Below, in pieces: positions 18,907 to 27,458 of a stretch of 64,000 nucleotides of DNA. Position 1 is the stretch's first letter. Every line of letters begins with the position of its first letter. This DNA comes from SAR324 cluster bacterium (GTDB lineage: Bacteria > SAR324 > NAC60-12), in contig JACNJW010000028.1 of NCBI GenBank assembly GCA_014382365.1, positions 124,001 to 188,000 of the forward strand, given 5' to 3'. A program made the position numbers and the translations under genes. The notes below the pieces were generated by a model, which worked only from the letters and a program-made list of their open reading frames with translations, did no database searches and was not told the DNA's origin.

Positions 18907-19926
18907 ATGAAAGAACAACTTAACTCGCTCCGTGCAAAGGGGATCAGCGAACTTAATGCGTTAAACAATGCAGATCAGTTACCGGAATGGTATCACCGCT
19001 ATTTGGGGCGCAAAGGCGAGCTAACCTCTTTACTCAAACAACTGGGTACTCTTTCTGCAGAAGAAAGACCAGTTATGGGAAAAGTCATCAACGAATTTAA
19101 GCAGGAGCTGCAGGTATCTTTTGAGCAGCGGCAGCAAACATTACGAGAAAACAAACTTAACCAGGAACTGGAAATAGATGATCTTGATGTTACTCTTCCC
19201 GGAAGACCCTGCACGACAGGTCATCTCCACCTGACAACACAGACCCTGCGGAGAATTTATCAAATATTTCAGGAAATGGGATTTCAGGTTTATGAAGCAC
19301 CTGAAGTTGAAACCGATGAATATAATTTTCAGTTATTGAATATTCCGGAATATCATCCTGCACGTGACATGTGGGACACCTTCTGGGTTGACGACGAAGT
19401 TGTTTTGCGTACCCATACTTCACCAGGACAGATTTGGGCCATGCGTGAATATGCACCGGAACCGATTCGTGTTATTCTACCTGGAAAATGCTATCGCTAC
19501 GAACAAATCACACCACGTTCGGAGCACCAGTTTTATCAAGTTGAAGGTTTGACCATTGGGAAAAATATCCGACTCACAGACTTGATTGGTGTCATGAGTG
19601 AGTTTGCCCATAAAATGTATGGTGCAGAACGCAAAGTTCGTATTCGCGGAAGTTATTTCCCCTTTACTGAACCCAGTATCGAAATCGATATGAGCTGCAG
19701 CTGCGAAGAAAATGGATGCCGACTCTGCAAATACACAGGCTGGCTTGAAGTCGCAGGAGCCGGAATGGTACATCCTGTAGTCTTGCGCAACGGTGGTTAC
19801 GATCCTGATGAATGGAGTGGATTTGCCTTTGGAATGGGAGTAGAACGTCCTGCACTGCTCAAACACAGTATCAACGATATTCGTTACTTCTACGGCAATG
19901 ACCTGAGATTCCTGCAGCAGTTCTAA
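18907..19926 (+). CDS. pheS: Phenylalanyl-tRNA synthetase alpha subunit
   Basis: A 339-residue class II aminoacyl-tRNA synthetase subunit. The N-terminal coiled coil (about 1-85) binds tRNA; the catalytic core has motif 2 ILPGKCYRYEQITPRSEHQFYQVEG and motif 3 GFAFGMGVERPALLKHSI, and the HTSPGQIWAM loop. It works as an alpha2-beta2 tetramer with PheT. Unusually pheT does not follow: downstream are a 57-residue membrane peptide and then the oppositely oriented liv operon, so the beta subunit must be encoded elsewhere. Confidence 0.96.
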   Translation: MKEQLNSLRAKGISELNALNNADQLPEWYHRYLGRKGELTSLLKQLGTLSAEERPVMGKVINEFKQELQVSFEQRQQTLRENKLNQELEIDDLDVTLPGRPCTTGHLHLTTQTLRRIYQIFQEMGFQVYEAPEVETDEYNFQLLNIPEYHPARDMWDTFWVDDEVVLRTHTSPGQIWAMREYAPEPIRVILPGKCYRYEQITPRSEHQFYQVEGLTIGKNIRLTDLIGVMSEFAHKMYGAERKVRIRGSYFPFTEPSIEIDMSCSCEENGCRLCKYTGWLEVAGAGMVHPVVLRNGGYDPDEWSGFAFGMGVERPALLKHSINDIRYFYGNDLRFLQQF

Positions 19927-19928
19927 AC

Positions 19929-20102
19929 ATGTTTAATAACTTTGAACCGCAGGAAAAGAAGGCTATTCTGATTTTTATGGCTTTACTTGTCTTAGGACTT
20001 GTTTACTTAGGTACTCATGACCTGAACTTGGGGAATACTTACGAACCTTATGTTTCCCCTCTTCCCACAGAAGATGAGTCCTCATCCGGACGATTTCTCT
20101 GA
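19929..20102 (+). CDS. Small single-span membrane protein (57 aa)
   Basis: An ATG two bases after the pheS stop opens a 57-residue frame: a charged N-terminus (FEPQEKKA), one strongly hydrophobic helix (residues 13-28, ILIFMALLVLGLVYL) and a polar, acidic tail with many Ser and Pro. This N-in/C-out layout resembles the anchor of ComEA-like proteins but no DNA-binding helix-hairpin-helix follows. Translation probably depends on coupling to pheS since there is no separate ribosome binding site. Function unknown. Confidence 0.5.
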   Translation: MFNNFEPQEKKAILIFMALLVLGLVYLGTHDLNLGNTYEPYVSPLPTEDESSSGRFL

Positions 20103-20139
20103 AAACTTTGAATTCGTTTCATAGAAATTGGTTTTTTAC

Positions 20140-21021
20140 TCATCCTCCCAAAAACAAACGGCCCACATCAGGATTGGCTAACAAATTATCACCAGTGTCT
20201 GCCATTGCTAAATTTCCAGAAACCAACACATAGCCCATATCCGCAAATTCCAAACCTTTCTTGGCATTTTGTTCCACCATCAAAATAGTCTTACCTTCAG
20301 TATTTTGCAGGTCATCCAGAATTTCAAAAACCATATCAATAAAGCGCGGTTCCAAACCGATTGACGGTTCATCAACAAGCAAGACTTCCGGTTCCATCAC
20401 TAAGGCCCGGGAAATTTCTAACAGTCTCCGCTCGCCTCCTGAAAGCACACGGGCTGGGTTACTGCGGCGTTTGGCGAGGCGGTCGTATTTTTGAAAAACT
20501 TTTTCTGCCGCTTCTTTGGCTGCGTCCGGACGATCTTTGAGGAAGCCGCCCATCCAAAGATTTTCTTCAACACTCATATCCGGAAAAACGGAATTATCTT
20601 GGAGTATATAAGCAATTCCAGCGTTTTTGAGTTTTTGACTGGACGAGAGACGCGTTACATCTTGTGGATTGTCCCCATCTCCGGAAATAATTTGACCGCT
20701 GAAAATTTTAGTGAAGCCGAAAATTGAATGCAAAATAGTCGATTTTCCGGCTCCGTTTGGTCCAATCAAACACAGCGACTGACCTTTGGCAACTTGCAGA
20801 TTCAGACCGTGTAATATTTCCATTTTGCCGTATCCGGCGACTAAATTATCTATTTTTAGAAACGGTTTGTTATTGGCTAGTTTTGCAATTTTTTCAACAT
20901 CAACAGCTTTCGCTATGGCTTCGGCCTGTTTATTCACATCTTCAACAGAAATTACTGTTTCGACCGAACCTTTGTGATAGCCGAAGGATTTATCTGTTTC
21001 TTGCTTTTCAATTTCACTCAT
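20140..21021 (-). CDS. livF: Branched-chain amino acid ABC transporter ATPase LivF-type
   Basis: A 293-residue ATPase with Walker A GPNGAGKST, signature LSGGERR and Walker B LLVDEPSIGLEP, matching LivF. The first roughly 55 residues are an extra N-terminal extension not present in typical 235-residue LivF proteins (MSEIEKQETDKSFGYHKGS...); the canonical domain starts at LKIDNLVAGYGKMEILHG. Last gene of livHMGF; its ATG overlaps the livG stop as ATGA. Works with LivG to energise import through LivHM. Confidence 0.93.
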   Translation of the reverse strand: MSEIEKQETDKSFGYHKGSVETVISVEDVNKQAEAIAKAVDVEKIAKLANNKPFLKIDNLVAGYGKMEILHGLNLQVAKGQSLCLIGPNGAGKSTILHSIFGFTKIFSGQIISGDGDNPQDVTRLSSSQKLKNAGIAYILQDNSVFPDMSVEENLWMGGFLKDRPDAAKEAAEKVFQKYDRLAKRRSNPARVLSGGERRLLEISRALVMEPEVLLVDEPSIGLEPRFIDMVFEILDDLQNTEGKTILMVEQNAKKGLEFADMGYVLVSGNLAMADTGDNLLANPDVGRLFLGG

Positions 21022-21770
21022 GAGGCCCCCAAATAAGCATCAATAACCTTTTGGTCATTTTGTATTTCATCTGGCAGTCCATGTGCCAGCATTTCTCCAT
21101 GTGCCAGACAGTAAATACTGTCGGCTAAATTCATGACCACTCGCATATTGTGCTCAATCACAAACAAAGTGATACCAAATTTTTCATTGGCAAGTTTGAG
21201 ACGGTCGATTAAACCGTTGATTAAAGTCGGATTAATTCCAGCTGTTGGCTCATCGAGCAACAATAATTTAGGTTCATTCATTAAAGCCATCGCAAACTCA
21301 AGTAATTTTTGCTGACCAAAAGAAAGGTCTCCAGACATTAAATTTCGTTTTTCATAAAGTCCGACAAATTCAAGCAGTTCATCTGAACGTTCGTCAACTT
21401 CCGGAGGAAGCCCAGAAAACATAGTGCTGAAATTTGAATCATGAATCAGAGGTGAACTGATACGCATATTTTGCACGCCGGTCATACCACCATAAATGCG
21501 GGTTTGTTGAAATGTCCGAAGCATCCCGAGGCGTGCAATTTCTGGAACTCTCAAACTGGATATTTCCTGTCCCTCAAAATACACTTCGCCGTTGTCAAGT
21601 GGATGTGTACCGACAATTGTATTAAACAAGGTAGTTTTGCCGGAACCGTTTGGTCCAATTAAACCAACAATTTCACCTTCAGGAACTGTCAGTGAAATAT
21701 TGTGATTGGCTATTACTCCACCAAATGATTTTGAAGAATTGCAGACTTCAAGAATCGCTTTGTTTTTCAT
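21018..21770 (-). CDS. livG: Branched-chain amino acid ABC transporter ATPase LivG-type
   Basis: A 250-residue ATPase with Walker A GPNGSGKTT, signature LSFGQQ, Walker B LLLLDEPTAGINP and the C-terminal VIEHNMRVVMNLADSIYCL segment diagnostic of LivG. It pairs with LivF at the cytoplasmic face of the LivHM permease. ATG overlaps the livM stop and its own stop overlaps the livF start, both as ATGA, so the four genes are translationally chained and expected in fixed ratios. Confidence 0.95.
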   Translation of the reverse strand: MKNKAILEVCNSSKSFGGVIANHNISLTVPEGEIVGLIGPNGSGKTTLFNTIVGTHPLDNGEVYFEGQEISSLRVPEIARLGMLRTFQQTRIYGGMTGVQNMRISSPLIHDSNFSTMFSGLPPEVDERSDELLEFVGLYEKRNLMSGDLSFGQQKLLEFAMALMNEPKLLLLDEPTAGINPTLINGLIDRLKLANEKFGITLFVIEHNMRVVMNLADSIYCLAHGEMLAHGLPDEIQNDQKVIDAYLGAS

Positions 21771-22837
21771 TTTTCGTCCTCCACAGCAACAGGTTCAAGG
21801 CGGTGTCCAAACCACTCCGGGAAATGTTCACGCAAGGAACCTAAAATCCCCTGAGGCAAAAAAACCACAATTAAAATAATCAACAATCCCAAAGCAACCC
21901 GTTGCCAGCCAAGAAAATATGTCCAAAATAATTCCTGCATAATGTGAAATATTGCAGCGCCCAGCACTGGTCCCCAAAGTGTACCTTTTCCACCTAGTAT
22001 CGCCATCAGCACCATCCATACTCCAAAAGTAGCACCCGTAAAGGCGACATCCACTGGGTCGATAAATCCGATAATGTTACCCATTATTGCACCTGAAATC
22101 CCAAGGAAAAATGCAGATATAGTCCAGCTCAATGCTTTGTATCGAGTGGTGTGAATACCCATGGCTTCCGCTTTGTCCTCGTCATCACGAATAGCGTTCA
22201 ATACCATTCCGAAGCGTCCCGAATAAAGATATTTACAAGCAATAAAAGTTGCTACTGCCAGCATAAAACACAAAATATAAAAGAATGTTCCACGCTCAAT
22301 TACTGAATCTGCAGCATCCGGCCAAACAGGAGTGGACATTCCAGATCCGGCTCCGATCAAGTCAATACCTGCCGCAATTTCTCCGGCAGCCACACTCAAA
22401 CCGAGTGTACAAATTGCAAAGTATTGACCGCGAAGTCCCAAAATTCCACTACCAAGAAAAGCAGCTAAAGCAGCCGCCACAATCCCGGATAAAACTAGAC
22501 CTGCAGCTAGTCCGATAAAATACTCATCGGTGGCGTGAATGAAAGTGTTTTCGCCTCCAGATTCGTTCCAAGCACCCAAATCAAAATAAAGTGCGACTTG
22601 CGTGGAGGCACTGACATACATTCCTGTGCCGAAAAATACTATATTTCCAAAAGAATTATAACCCATTTGCCCACCCTGCAAATCCCAGGTCAGCGCAAAA
22701 AGAATGAATATCCAAAGGAATGAAACCTGTTGTATATAAGCAGGCATCACAAAAGGTGCAGCAATGCCAAAGGCGAGAATGACAATATATAACAAAGGAT
22801 TTGTTGATCCGGTATTTCCGGTGCTAGTTGTACTCAT
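21767..22837 (-). CDS. livM: Branched-chain amino acid ABC transporter permease LivM-type
   Basis: A 356-residue inner-membrane permease with about ten hydrophobic segments. GLRGQYFAICTLGLSVAAGEIA and the cytoplasmic coupling loop GRFGMVLNAIRDDEDKAEAMGI are diagnostic of LivM. I prefer the ATG at 22837 (MSTTSTGN...): it overlaps the livH stop as ATGA and has GAGAGG upstream; a longer in-frame start would add 14 residues inside livH. Substrate could be branched-chain amino acids, amides or urea-like compounds; only the family can be read. Confidence 0.93.
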   Translation of the reverse strand: MSTTSTGNTGSTNPLLYIVILAFGIAAPFVMPAYIQQVSFLWIFILFALTWDLQGGQMGYNSFGNIVFFGTGMYVSASTQVALYFDLGAWNESGGENTFIHATDEYFIGLAAGLVLSGIVAAALAAFLGSGILGLRGQYFAICTLGLSVAAGEIAAGIDLIGAGSGMSTPVWPDAADSVIERGTFFYILCFMLAVATFIACKYLYSGRFGMVLNAIRDDEDKAEAMGIHTTRYKALSWTISAFFLGISGAIMGNIIGFIDPVDVAFTGATFGVWMVLMAILGGKGTLWGPVLGAAIFHIMQELFWTYFLGWQRVALGLLIILIVVFLPQGILGSLREHFPEWFGHRLEPVAVEDEK

Positions 22838-23733
22838 TTTAAAACCTCTCTTTTGCGTGCTAACATCCTTCCGCGCCATACCAGAAAAGCGACAAGTAAC
22901 AGAAAGATAAAGGCCATTCTAAACTCTGCACCAAATATATAATCAGCGAACTGTTCCGCCACACCAATTCCTGTTCCGGCGGCTATAACTCCGGGCAAAT
23001 TACCAAGTCCAGCCATAATCACAATCATAAAAGAACGGATGGTGTAAGGCAACCCAATGTAAGGATGGATCGCAAAGGTCATGGCCACCAATGCTCCTGT
23101 TGCACCGCAGATAGCAGCATTTAAACTGAAAGTCATAGCATAAACATGATCGGTATCAATACCCATCACACGGGCTGCACGGGCATTCTGAGCTGTAGCA
23201 CGAATAGCTTGTCCGAGTCGTGATCTCTTGATATAAATGACAAGTAACGCTCCTAGAAATGCGGACACAATGAAAGTAACAATGCGAATATGCGGGATGG
23301 TAACATTGTAATCAAACATAAAACTTGTACCAAATCCTGCTTCAGCAATTTGCACATCAGCACCAAACATAATATTCATTAGTTGTTGAATCAAAATACT
23401 CAGTCCGAAGGTTGCCAGCAGTGAAATAAATAGATCTTTGTCTACCACCCGGTATATTACAACCTTATATAGCCCGTAGCCAACCACAAACAAAACTACT
23501 CCGGCCACCGGGATACCGAACATCGGATGAATTCCAGCCTCATAAAGAAAATAAGCAACGTAGCCGCCCAAGATCACAAACTCACCTTGTGCAATATTGA
23601 TAATCCGCATAACTCCCCAAACAAGAGCCATACCGTAAGCGGCTAAAGAGAATAACGCACCGATGATAATACCGTCAAGAATCGCTTGTACCGATAAAAA
23701 CGGTGCTTCAATTAAAAGTAAAATATTGTCCAT
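22834..23733 (-). CDS. livH: Branched-chain amino acid ABC transporter permease LivH-type
   Basis: A 299-residue permease of about eight membrane helices. It has AAYGMALVWGVMRIINIAQGEF near the start, the GLSILIQQLMNIMFG segment, and the coupling loop SRLGQAIRATAQNARAARVMGID, all LivH hallmarks. First gene of the livHMGF chain, separated from livK by 223 bp holding a terminator and direct repeats, so it may be expressed at a lower level than the binding protein. Confidence 0.94.
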   Translation of the reverse strand: MDNILLLIEAPFLSVQAILDGIIIGALFSLAAYGMALVWGVMRIINIAQGEFVILGGYVAYFLYEAGIHPMFGIPVAGVVLFVVGYGLYKVVIYRVVDKDLFISLLATFGLSILIQQLMNIMFGADVQIAEAGFGTSFMFDYNVTIPHIRIVTFIVSAFLGALLVIYIKRSRLGQAIRATAQNARAARVMGIDTDHVYAMTFSLNAAICGATGALVAMTFAIHPYIGLPYTIRSFMIVIMAGLGNLPGVIAAGTGIGVAEQFADYIFGAEFRMAFIFLLLVAFLVWRGRMLARKREVLK

Positions 23734-23839
23734 AAGCGAGAATTGAGATTTAAGTTATATATTTTTTGACGAAAACCAAAATAGATTTTGAAATGTTTTT
23801 TTTTAATTCTTAGTACTTTTACAGCGGCTGAATTGTAGA

Positions 23840-23869
23840 AAGCTTTGAGTTTTGTTTATTAAGCTTTGA
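23840..23869. repeat. Two 9-bp direct repeats, 21 bp apart, upstream of livH
   Basis: AAGCTTTGA occurs at 23840-23848 and again at 23861-23869. The 21-bp period equals two helical turns, so a dimeric regulator could contact both on one DNA face. Nothing else proves an operator. A weak minus-strand promoter (TTTTGG-N16-TATAAC) lies between these and livH. Confidence 0.4.
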
Positions 23870-23893
23870 AGTAGAGAACAACTAAAAACCTTT

Positions 23894-23929
23894 AAAAAGC
23901 TCCCGTCCAGGCTAAAACTAAACGGGAGC
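23894..23929 (-). terminator. Rho-independent terminator between livK and livH
   Basis: On the minus strand GCTCCCGT pairs perfectly with ACGGGAGC across a 15-nt loop, followed by five U. It starts 28 bp after the livK stop and probably acts as a partial terminator so that the binding protein is made in excess of the membrane components. Confidence 0.82.
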
Positions 23930-23956
23930 CATCATACTCAAGTGAACCTGAAATTA

Positions 23957-25189
23957 TTAGCGTTCAGACCACTTTGGACGAGGATGGACTAATTTGGTTG
24001 AAGCCCACTTTGGTGGAGATACCACCTTATATTTTCCATCAAGAACCTGGAACAAGACCATTGGCTTACCGAGATTTTTCCCAGTGGAGTCAAAGGAAAT
24101 GTTTCCATAAAATGTCTGCATTTTGGTAACTGCTAATGCATCACGCAACTTATCAGTATCGAAGGACTGTGCGCGTTCAAAGGCGTCTTTCCAAACTTGC
24201 AAGGCGGCAGAAGATTCAGCAGCCTGATAAGGAGGATCGTAATTATACACCCCTTTGAAAGTTACAGCATAGTCAGCAGCTGATCCAAAAAGACTGTCGC
24301 TGTAACTCAAAGACTTGTGCCATTGTGCTGCACAAAGTGTATATTCGGCTGCATCTCCAAATTTTTCCTTGTATCCGGCAGAATCACAGTGTGTCATTGC
24401 CAGCATTGGAACATCTACACGCATTTGCGAAATTTGACGTATCGCAGTTGCTGCACCCTTTGAGTGTCCTGAAACAATCAGGATATCCGGGCGAGTTGCT
24501 TTGACTTTAGCCAGTGATGCTGACATATCGTCAATATTTTTTGGCAGCTTATCATCCACCACAGCTTTCATACCATGATTTTTATAGGCTTCTACAACAC
24601 CAAGGCGTACATCCTGAGAAAACGGATCGTTCTCGAAAATCATGGCAACTTTGAGACTGGATGCTGACTTACCTTTGGCTTCTGCTGCTGCTGCTGCCAA
24701 ATCAACCGCACTGGCCAGATACTGGTCAGCTGAAGTCAAAATCGCAAACATATAGCGATAGCCCTTGGTGAACAGGGAACGTGATGCCCCGTTGGCTTCC
24801 ACCATCGGAATTTTGTATTTTTCGGTGACCGGTGCAATGGCCTTGGTCAATCCGGAAGAATACGGTCCCAACATGAACTTAACTCCATCCTGCTTAATCA
24901 AGCGCTCGGCTAACTGTGCGGCACGTGCAGGAGTTGACTCATCATCATAATAGATGATGTCTAATTTGTAGCTTTTGCCGCCAACTTTGACGCCTCCAGC
25001 TGCATTGAGTTTATTCTTGGCCAACTCATAGCCGTTTTTGGTGTGCTTTCCATTTGTGGAATACTTTCCAGTTAAGGAAACTGCTGCACCCAAAGTGATG
25101 GTATCACCAGTCACTTTTGCGAAGGCAATTGAACTGCAGGCCAGAAATATTCCGGACAATAGCACAATACCAATATTAAATATTCTCAT
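23957..25189 (-). CDS. livK: Branched-chain amino acid ABC transporter binding protein, LivK-type
   Basis: A 410-residue periplasmic type I binding protein (Peripla_BP_6). Signal sequence: hydrophobic IGIVLLSGIFLACSSIAFA; it may be cut after AFA, although FLAC could also serve as a lipobox. The mature protein starts with TGDTITLGAAVSLTGKYSTNG, followed by GYELAKNKLNAAGG and the LIKQDGVKFMLGPYSSGLTKAI loop around the ligand, as in amino-acid/amide sensors. It delivers substrate to LivHM. The strong upstream promoter and the terminator just after it make it a separately expressed gene. Confidence 0.94.
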   Translation of the reverse strand: MRIFNIGIVLLSGIFLACSSIAFAKVTGDTITLGAAVSLTGKYSTNGKHTKNGYELAKNKLNAAGGVKVGGKSYKLDIIYYDDESTPARAAQLAERLIKQDGVKFMLGPYSSGLTKAIAPVTEKYKIPMVEANGASRSLFTKGYRYMFAILTSADQYLASAVDLAAAAAEAKGKSASSLKVAMIFENDPFSQDVRLGVVEAYKNHGMKAVVDDKLPKNIDDMSASLAKVKATRPDILIVSGHSKGAATAIRQISQMRVDVPMLAMTHCDSAGYKEKFGDAAEYTLCAAQWHKSLSYSDSLFGSAADYAVTFKGVYNYDPPYQAAESSAALQVWKDAFERAQSFDTDKLRDALAVTKMQTFYGNISFDSTGKNLGKPMVLFQVLDGKYKVVSPPKWASTKLVHPRPKWSER

Positions 25190-25649
25190 CTTTTCTCTCT
25201 CTTAAGATTGAGGTTAAGGCATCCCCGACATGGGAACACCAGTTTGTAATTACTTCCTGTTAGATTGGAAGAAGTATAATTTACCTCCATGGTAAACAGT
25301 TGGTAATCTTTTTCAAATAACTCAAAATATATCATGAAATGATCGCGAGTCAAATGAAAAAGGTGCACCATACAAATAGATGCTTAGCTCTCCACTGCAA
25401 AGGAGTAACCACTCATTAACAGTTTTTTAAATTACTGTTATTTAATGTTTTATTGGTACATACAAACATTTAAGTAGGCCGTAATGAGCTATATTTAGCT
25501 TATTAATGCAGGGGGGATTGGCAGAATCTTGCTTATGTTCGATTGGAGAATTTTAATGTGCGCATCCTATTAGGAGTAAAACTGTAAATTGCCAGGTAAA
25601 ACAAGTAGTCAATGAGCAGAATAAAACGCCCGGATTGATGTGAGCATAT
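25190..25649. other. Intergenic region upstream of livK
   Basis: No convincing gene. It holds the livK promoter and leader, a 6-bp inverted repeat TAACAG-N12-CTGTTA (25417-25440), and AT-rich sequence. A 61-codon minus-strand frame ends in an ATGA overlap with livK but contains the promoter itself, so I do not call it. Confidence 0.6.
25326..25353 (-). promoter_or_regulatory. Strong sigma-70 promoter of livK with palindrome in the spacer
   Basis: Minus-strand TTGACT and TATATT separated by 16 bp, close to consensus. The spacer contains ATCAT-TTC-ATGAT, a short inverted repeat that could be a repressor site. Transcription would start about 130 bp before the livK ATG. Confidence 0.65.
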
Positions 25650-27416
25650 TCAATTAGTCAGAATAGGTAGCTCCACTGAAAATACCGCACCACCTTCTGC
25701 AAGAGTGCTTGCAGAAATTTCACCACCCAGTTCATGAACAATTCCGAAAGCAATTGAAAGTCCCAGACCCAAACCTTCTCCCACAGTTTTTGTTGTAAAG
25801 AATGGCTCAAACAATTTTGGAATGTCTTCTTCAGCAATTCCAGGTCCGGAGTCCTTGATATTAATTAGTGCTGTTTTGTTTTCAGGCCGGCTATCTGATT
25901 TAAAGCAAGACGCAGATATAATTATATGTTTTTCTCGCTGTTTTTTCATTGCATCTAAAGCATTTCCAATTAAATTAACCAGTAATTGTTCGACCTTGAT
26001 CCGGTCTCCCCAGACAAAATATTCGTCCAGCAGGCATTCCAGCTTTACCTTTACATTTTCACTCTGAATTCTTATTGAAAATAAATCCAATGCATAATTA
26101 AGTGCTTTTTGCAGTGAAACTTTTTCATGTCCTTCAGTCTCCCTGCCGGAAAAAGTTTTCAGTTGCCTGGTAATTGAGTTCATGCGTTGAATCAGTTCAC
26201 TCAAAATTGTCACATTTTCCTCAACCGTCTGCCACTGCCCTTTTTTAATCAGCAGTTTGGAACTTGCAACAAAAGTATTCATTGCAGTCAGCGGCTGGTT
26301 TAGTTCATGGGCAACTACAGAGGACATCTGTCCAAGTGCCGCCAGTTTGCCGGATTGCGCCAGTTCTTCCTGTGCCAACTGTAACTCAAGGGTACGCTCT
26401 TCAACTCGGTGTTCCAGAAGATCACGAGCCTGTTGAAGGGTTTGAAGTTTTGAGCGTCGTTCCCTCTGCAACAAAAAAGCCAGTAGCAGAACAATAATTA
26501 ATGCTGCCGCTGCCATCGTGCTCAATCTTGCGCGTTGCGTAACTTGGCGTAAATTAGTCAAATAGTGTATTTTCCAGCCAAGTGCTGCCAGATCTTTTGT
26601 TTGAAAAAAATAATTGGTCGCAGATTCATCACTTTCATTCTTAATCATCAAAACAGATTTCTTTTCTCCAACAGCTAATTTTTTAAAAACTCCTATAGTT
26701 TCCAGCGAGACACCTAGATATTGTTTGACTTCTAATATTTGCTGCCTTGTTTCTTTTGAGAGTGGAGCCAGAGTTGTATATTTCCAGTCAGGATTACTGG
26801 AAAGAGATATAACACCATTTTTATCACTAACTAAGACATTATCCCGGCTCATGACCCACTCATTCTGCAGATTTTCCAAACTGATTTTCACTGCGACAAC
26901 TCCAATTAATTTTGAATTAAACCAAACTGGATGAGAAAGATAATATCCAGGTTTTTTTGTGGTTGTACCAATTGCGAAAAAGCTGCCCTCCTTGCCCTTA
27001 ATTGCTTCCTGAAAGTATGGTCGGAACTGAAACGAACGTCCAACCAAATTATCTGGAACATCCCAGTTACTTGTTGCCAGCGTCAAACCTTCTGTATTCA
27101 TCACATACAGCAGGGATGCTGCCGTTTTTTTGTTGGCCTGCATTAAATATTGATTTATTTTTTCCTGAAGATCAGGTTGTTTCTGTTTGCCGGAAAGTAA
27201 ATTTATGATGTCCTGGTTCTGCGAAAGCAGGTAAGGCAGGTAGCGATATTTATCTATCGTGTTTTGCAGGCTACTACTGTAAAGTTCCAACTGTGATCTG
27301 CCAGTTTCAAACAGATTTTGCTCAGCCCATGTTTGACCGTAGTGATAAGCTCCATATATTAACGCTGCAAACAGACCCAACAGGATAAATAGCTTTGGAG
27401 TACGAGGTTTAAGCAT
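25650..27416 (-). CDS. dctB: DctB-type sensor histidine kinase
   Basis: A 588-residue inner-membrane kinase. A first membrane segment at about 10-27 and a second at about 305-322 enclose a periplasmic double-PAS (dCache-like) domain with the YVMNTEGLTLATSNW and SFFAIGTTTKKPGYYLSHPV elements seen in C4-dicarboxylate sensors. A coiled coil (ERRSKLQTLQQARDLLEHRVEERTLELQ) leads into HisKA with the H-box SVVAHELNQPLTAM, then HATPase motifs NLIGNALDAM, DSGPGI, FEPFFTTK and GLGLGLSI. It sits 42 bp after dctD. The ligand is inferred from family only, since no TRAP transporter is in the window. Confidence 0.88.
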   Translation of the reverse strand: MLKPRTPKLFILLGLFAALIYGAYHYGQTWAEQNLFETGRSQLELYSSSLQNTIDKYRYLPYLLSQNQDIINLLSGKQKQPDLQEKINQYLMQANKKTAASLLYVMNTEGLTLATSNWDVPDNLVGRSFQFRPYFQEAIKGKEGSFFAIGTTTKKPGYYLSHPVWFNSKLIGVVAVKISLENLQNEWVMSRDNVLVSDKNGVISLSSNPDWKYTTLAPLSKETRQQILEVKQYLGVSLETIGVFKKLAVGEKKSVLMIKNESDESATNYFFQTKDLAALGWKIHYLTNLRQVTQRARLSTMAAAALIIVLLLAFLLQRERRSKLQTLQQARDLLEHRVEERTLELQLAQEELAQSGKLAALGQMSSVVAHELNQPLTAMNTFVASSKLLIKKGQWQTVEENVTILSELIQRMNSITRQLKTFSGRETEGHEKVSLQKALNYALDLFSIRIQSENVKVKLECLLDEYFVWGDRIKVEQLLVNLIGNALDAMKKQREKHIIISASCFKSDSRPENKTALINIKDSGPGIAEEDIPKLFEPFFTTKTVGEGLGLGLSIAFGIVHELGGEISASTLAEGGAVFSVELPILTN

Positions 27417-27458
27417 GAGAAAAATACTGCATAGGTTGAACCGGCTAAATATTGCTCA

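Noticed and set aside
25186..25371. 61-residue minus-strand frame whose stop overlaps the livK ATG as ATGA
   Set aside because: The near-consensus livK promoter lies inside it and the residue composition is not protein-like; the overlap appears to be chance.
25518..25532. Sigma-54-like sequence TTGGCAGAATCTTGC near the dctB/livK gap
   Set aside because: GG and GC are 9 bp apart instead of the required 10, and no plus-strand gene follows.
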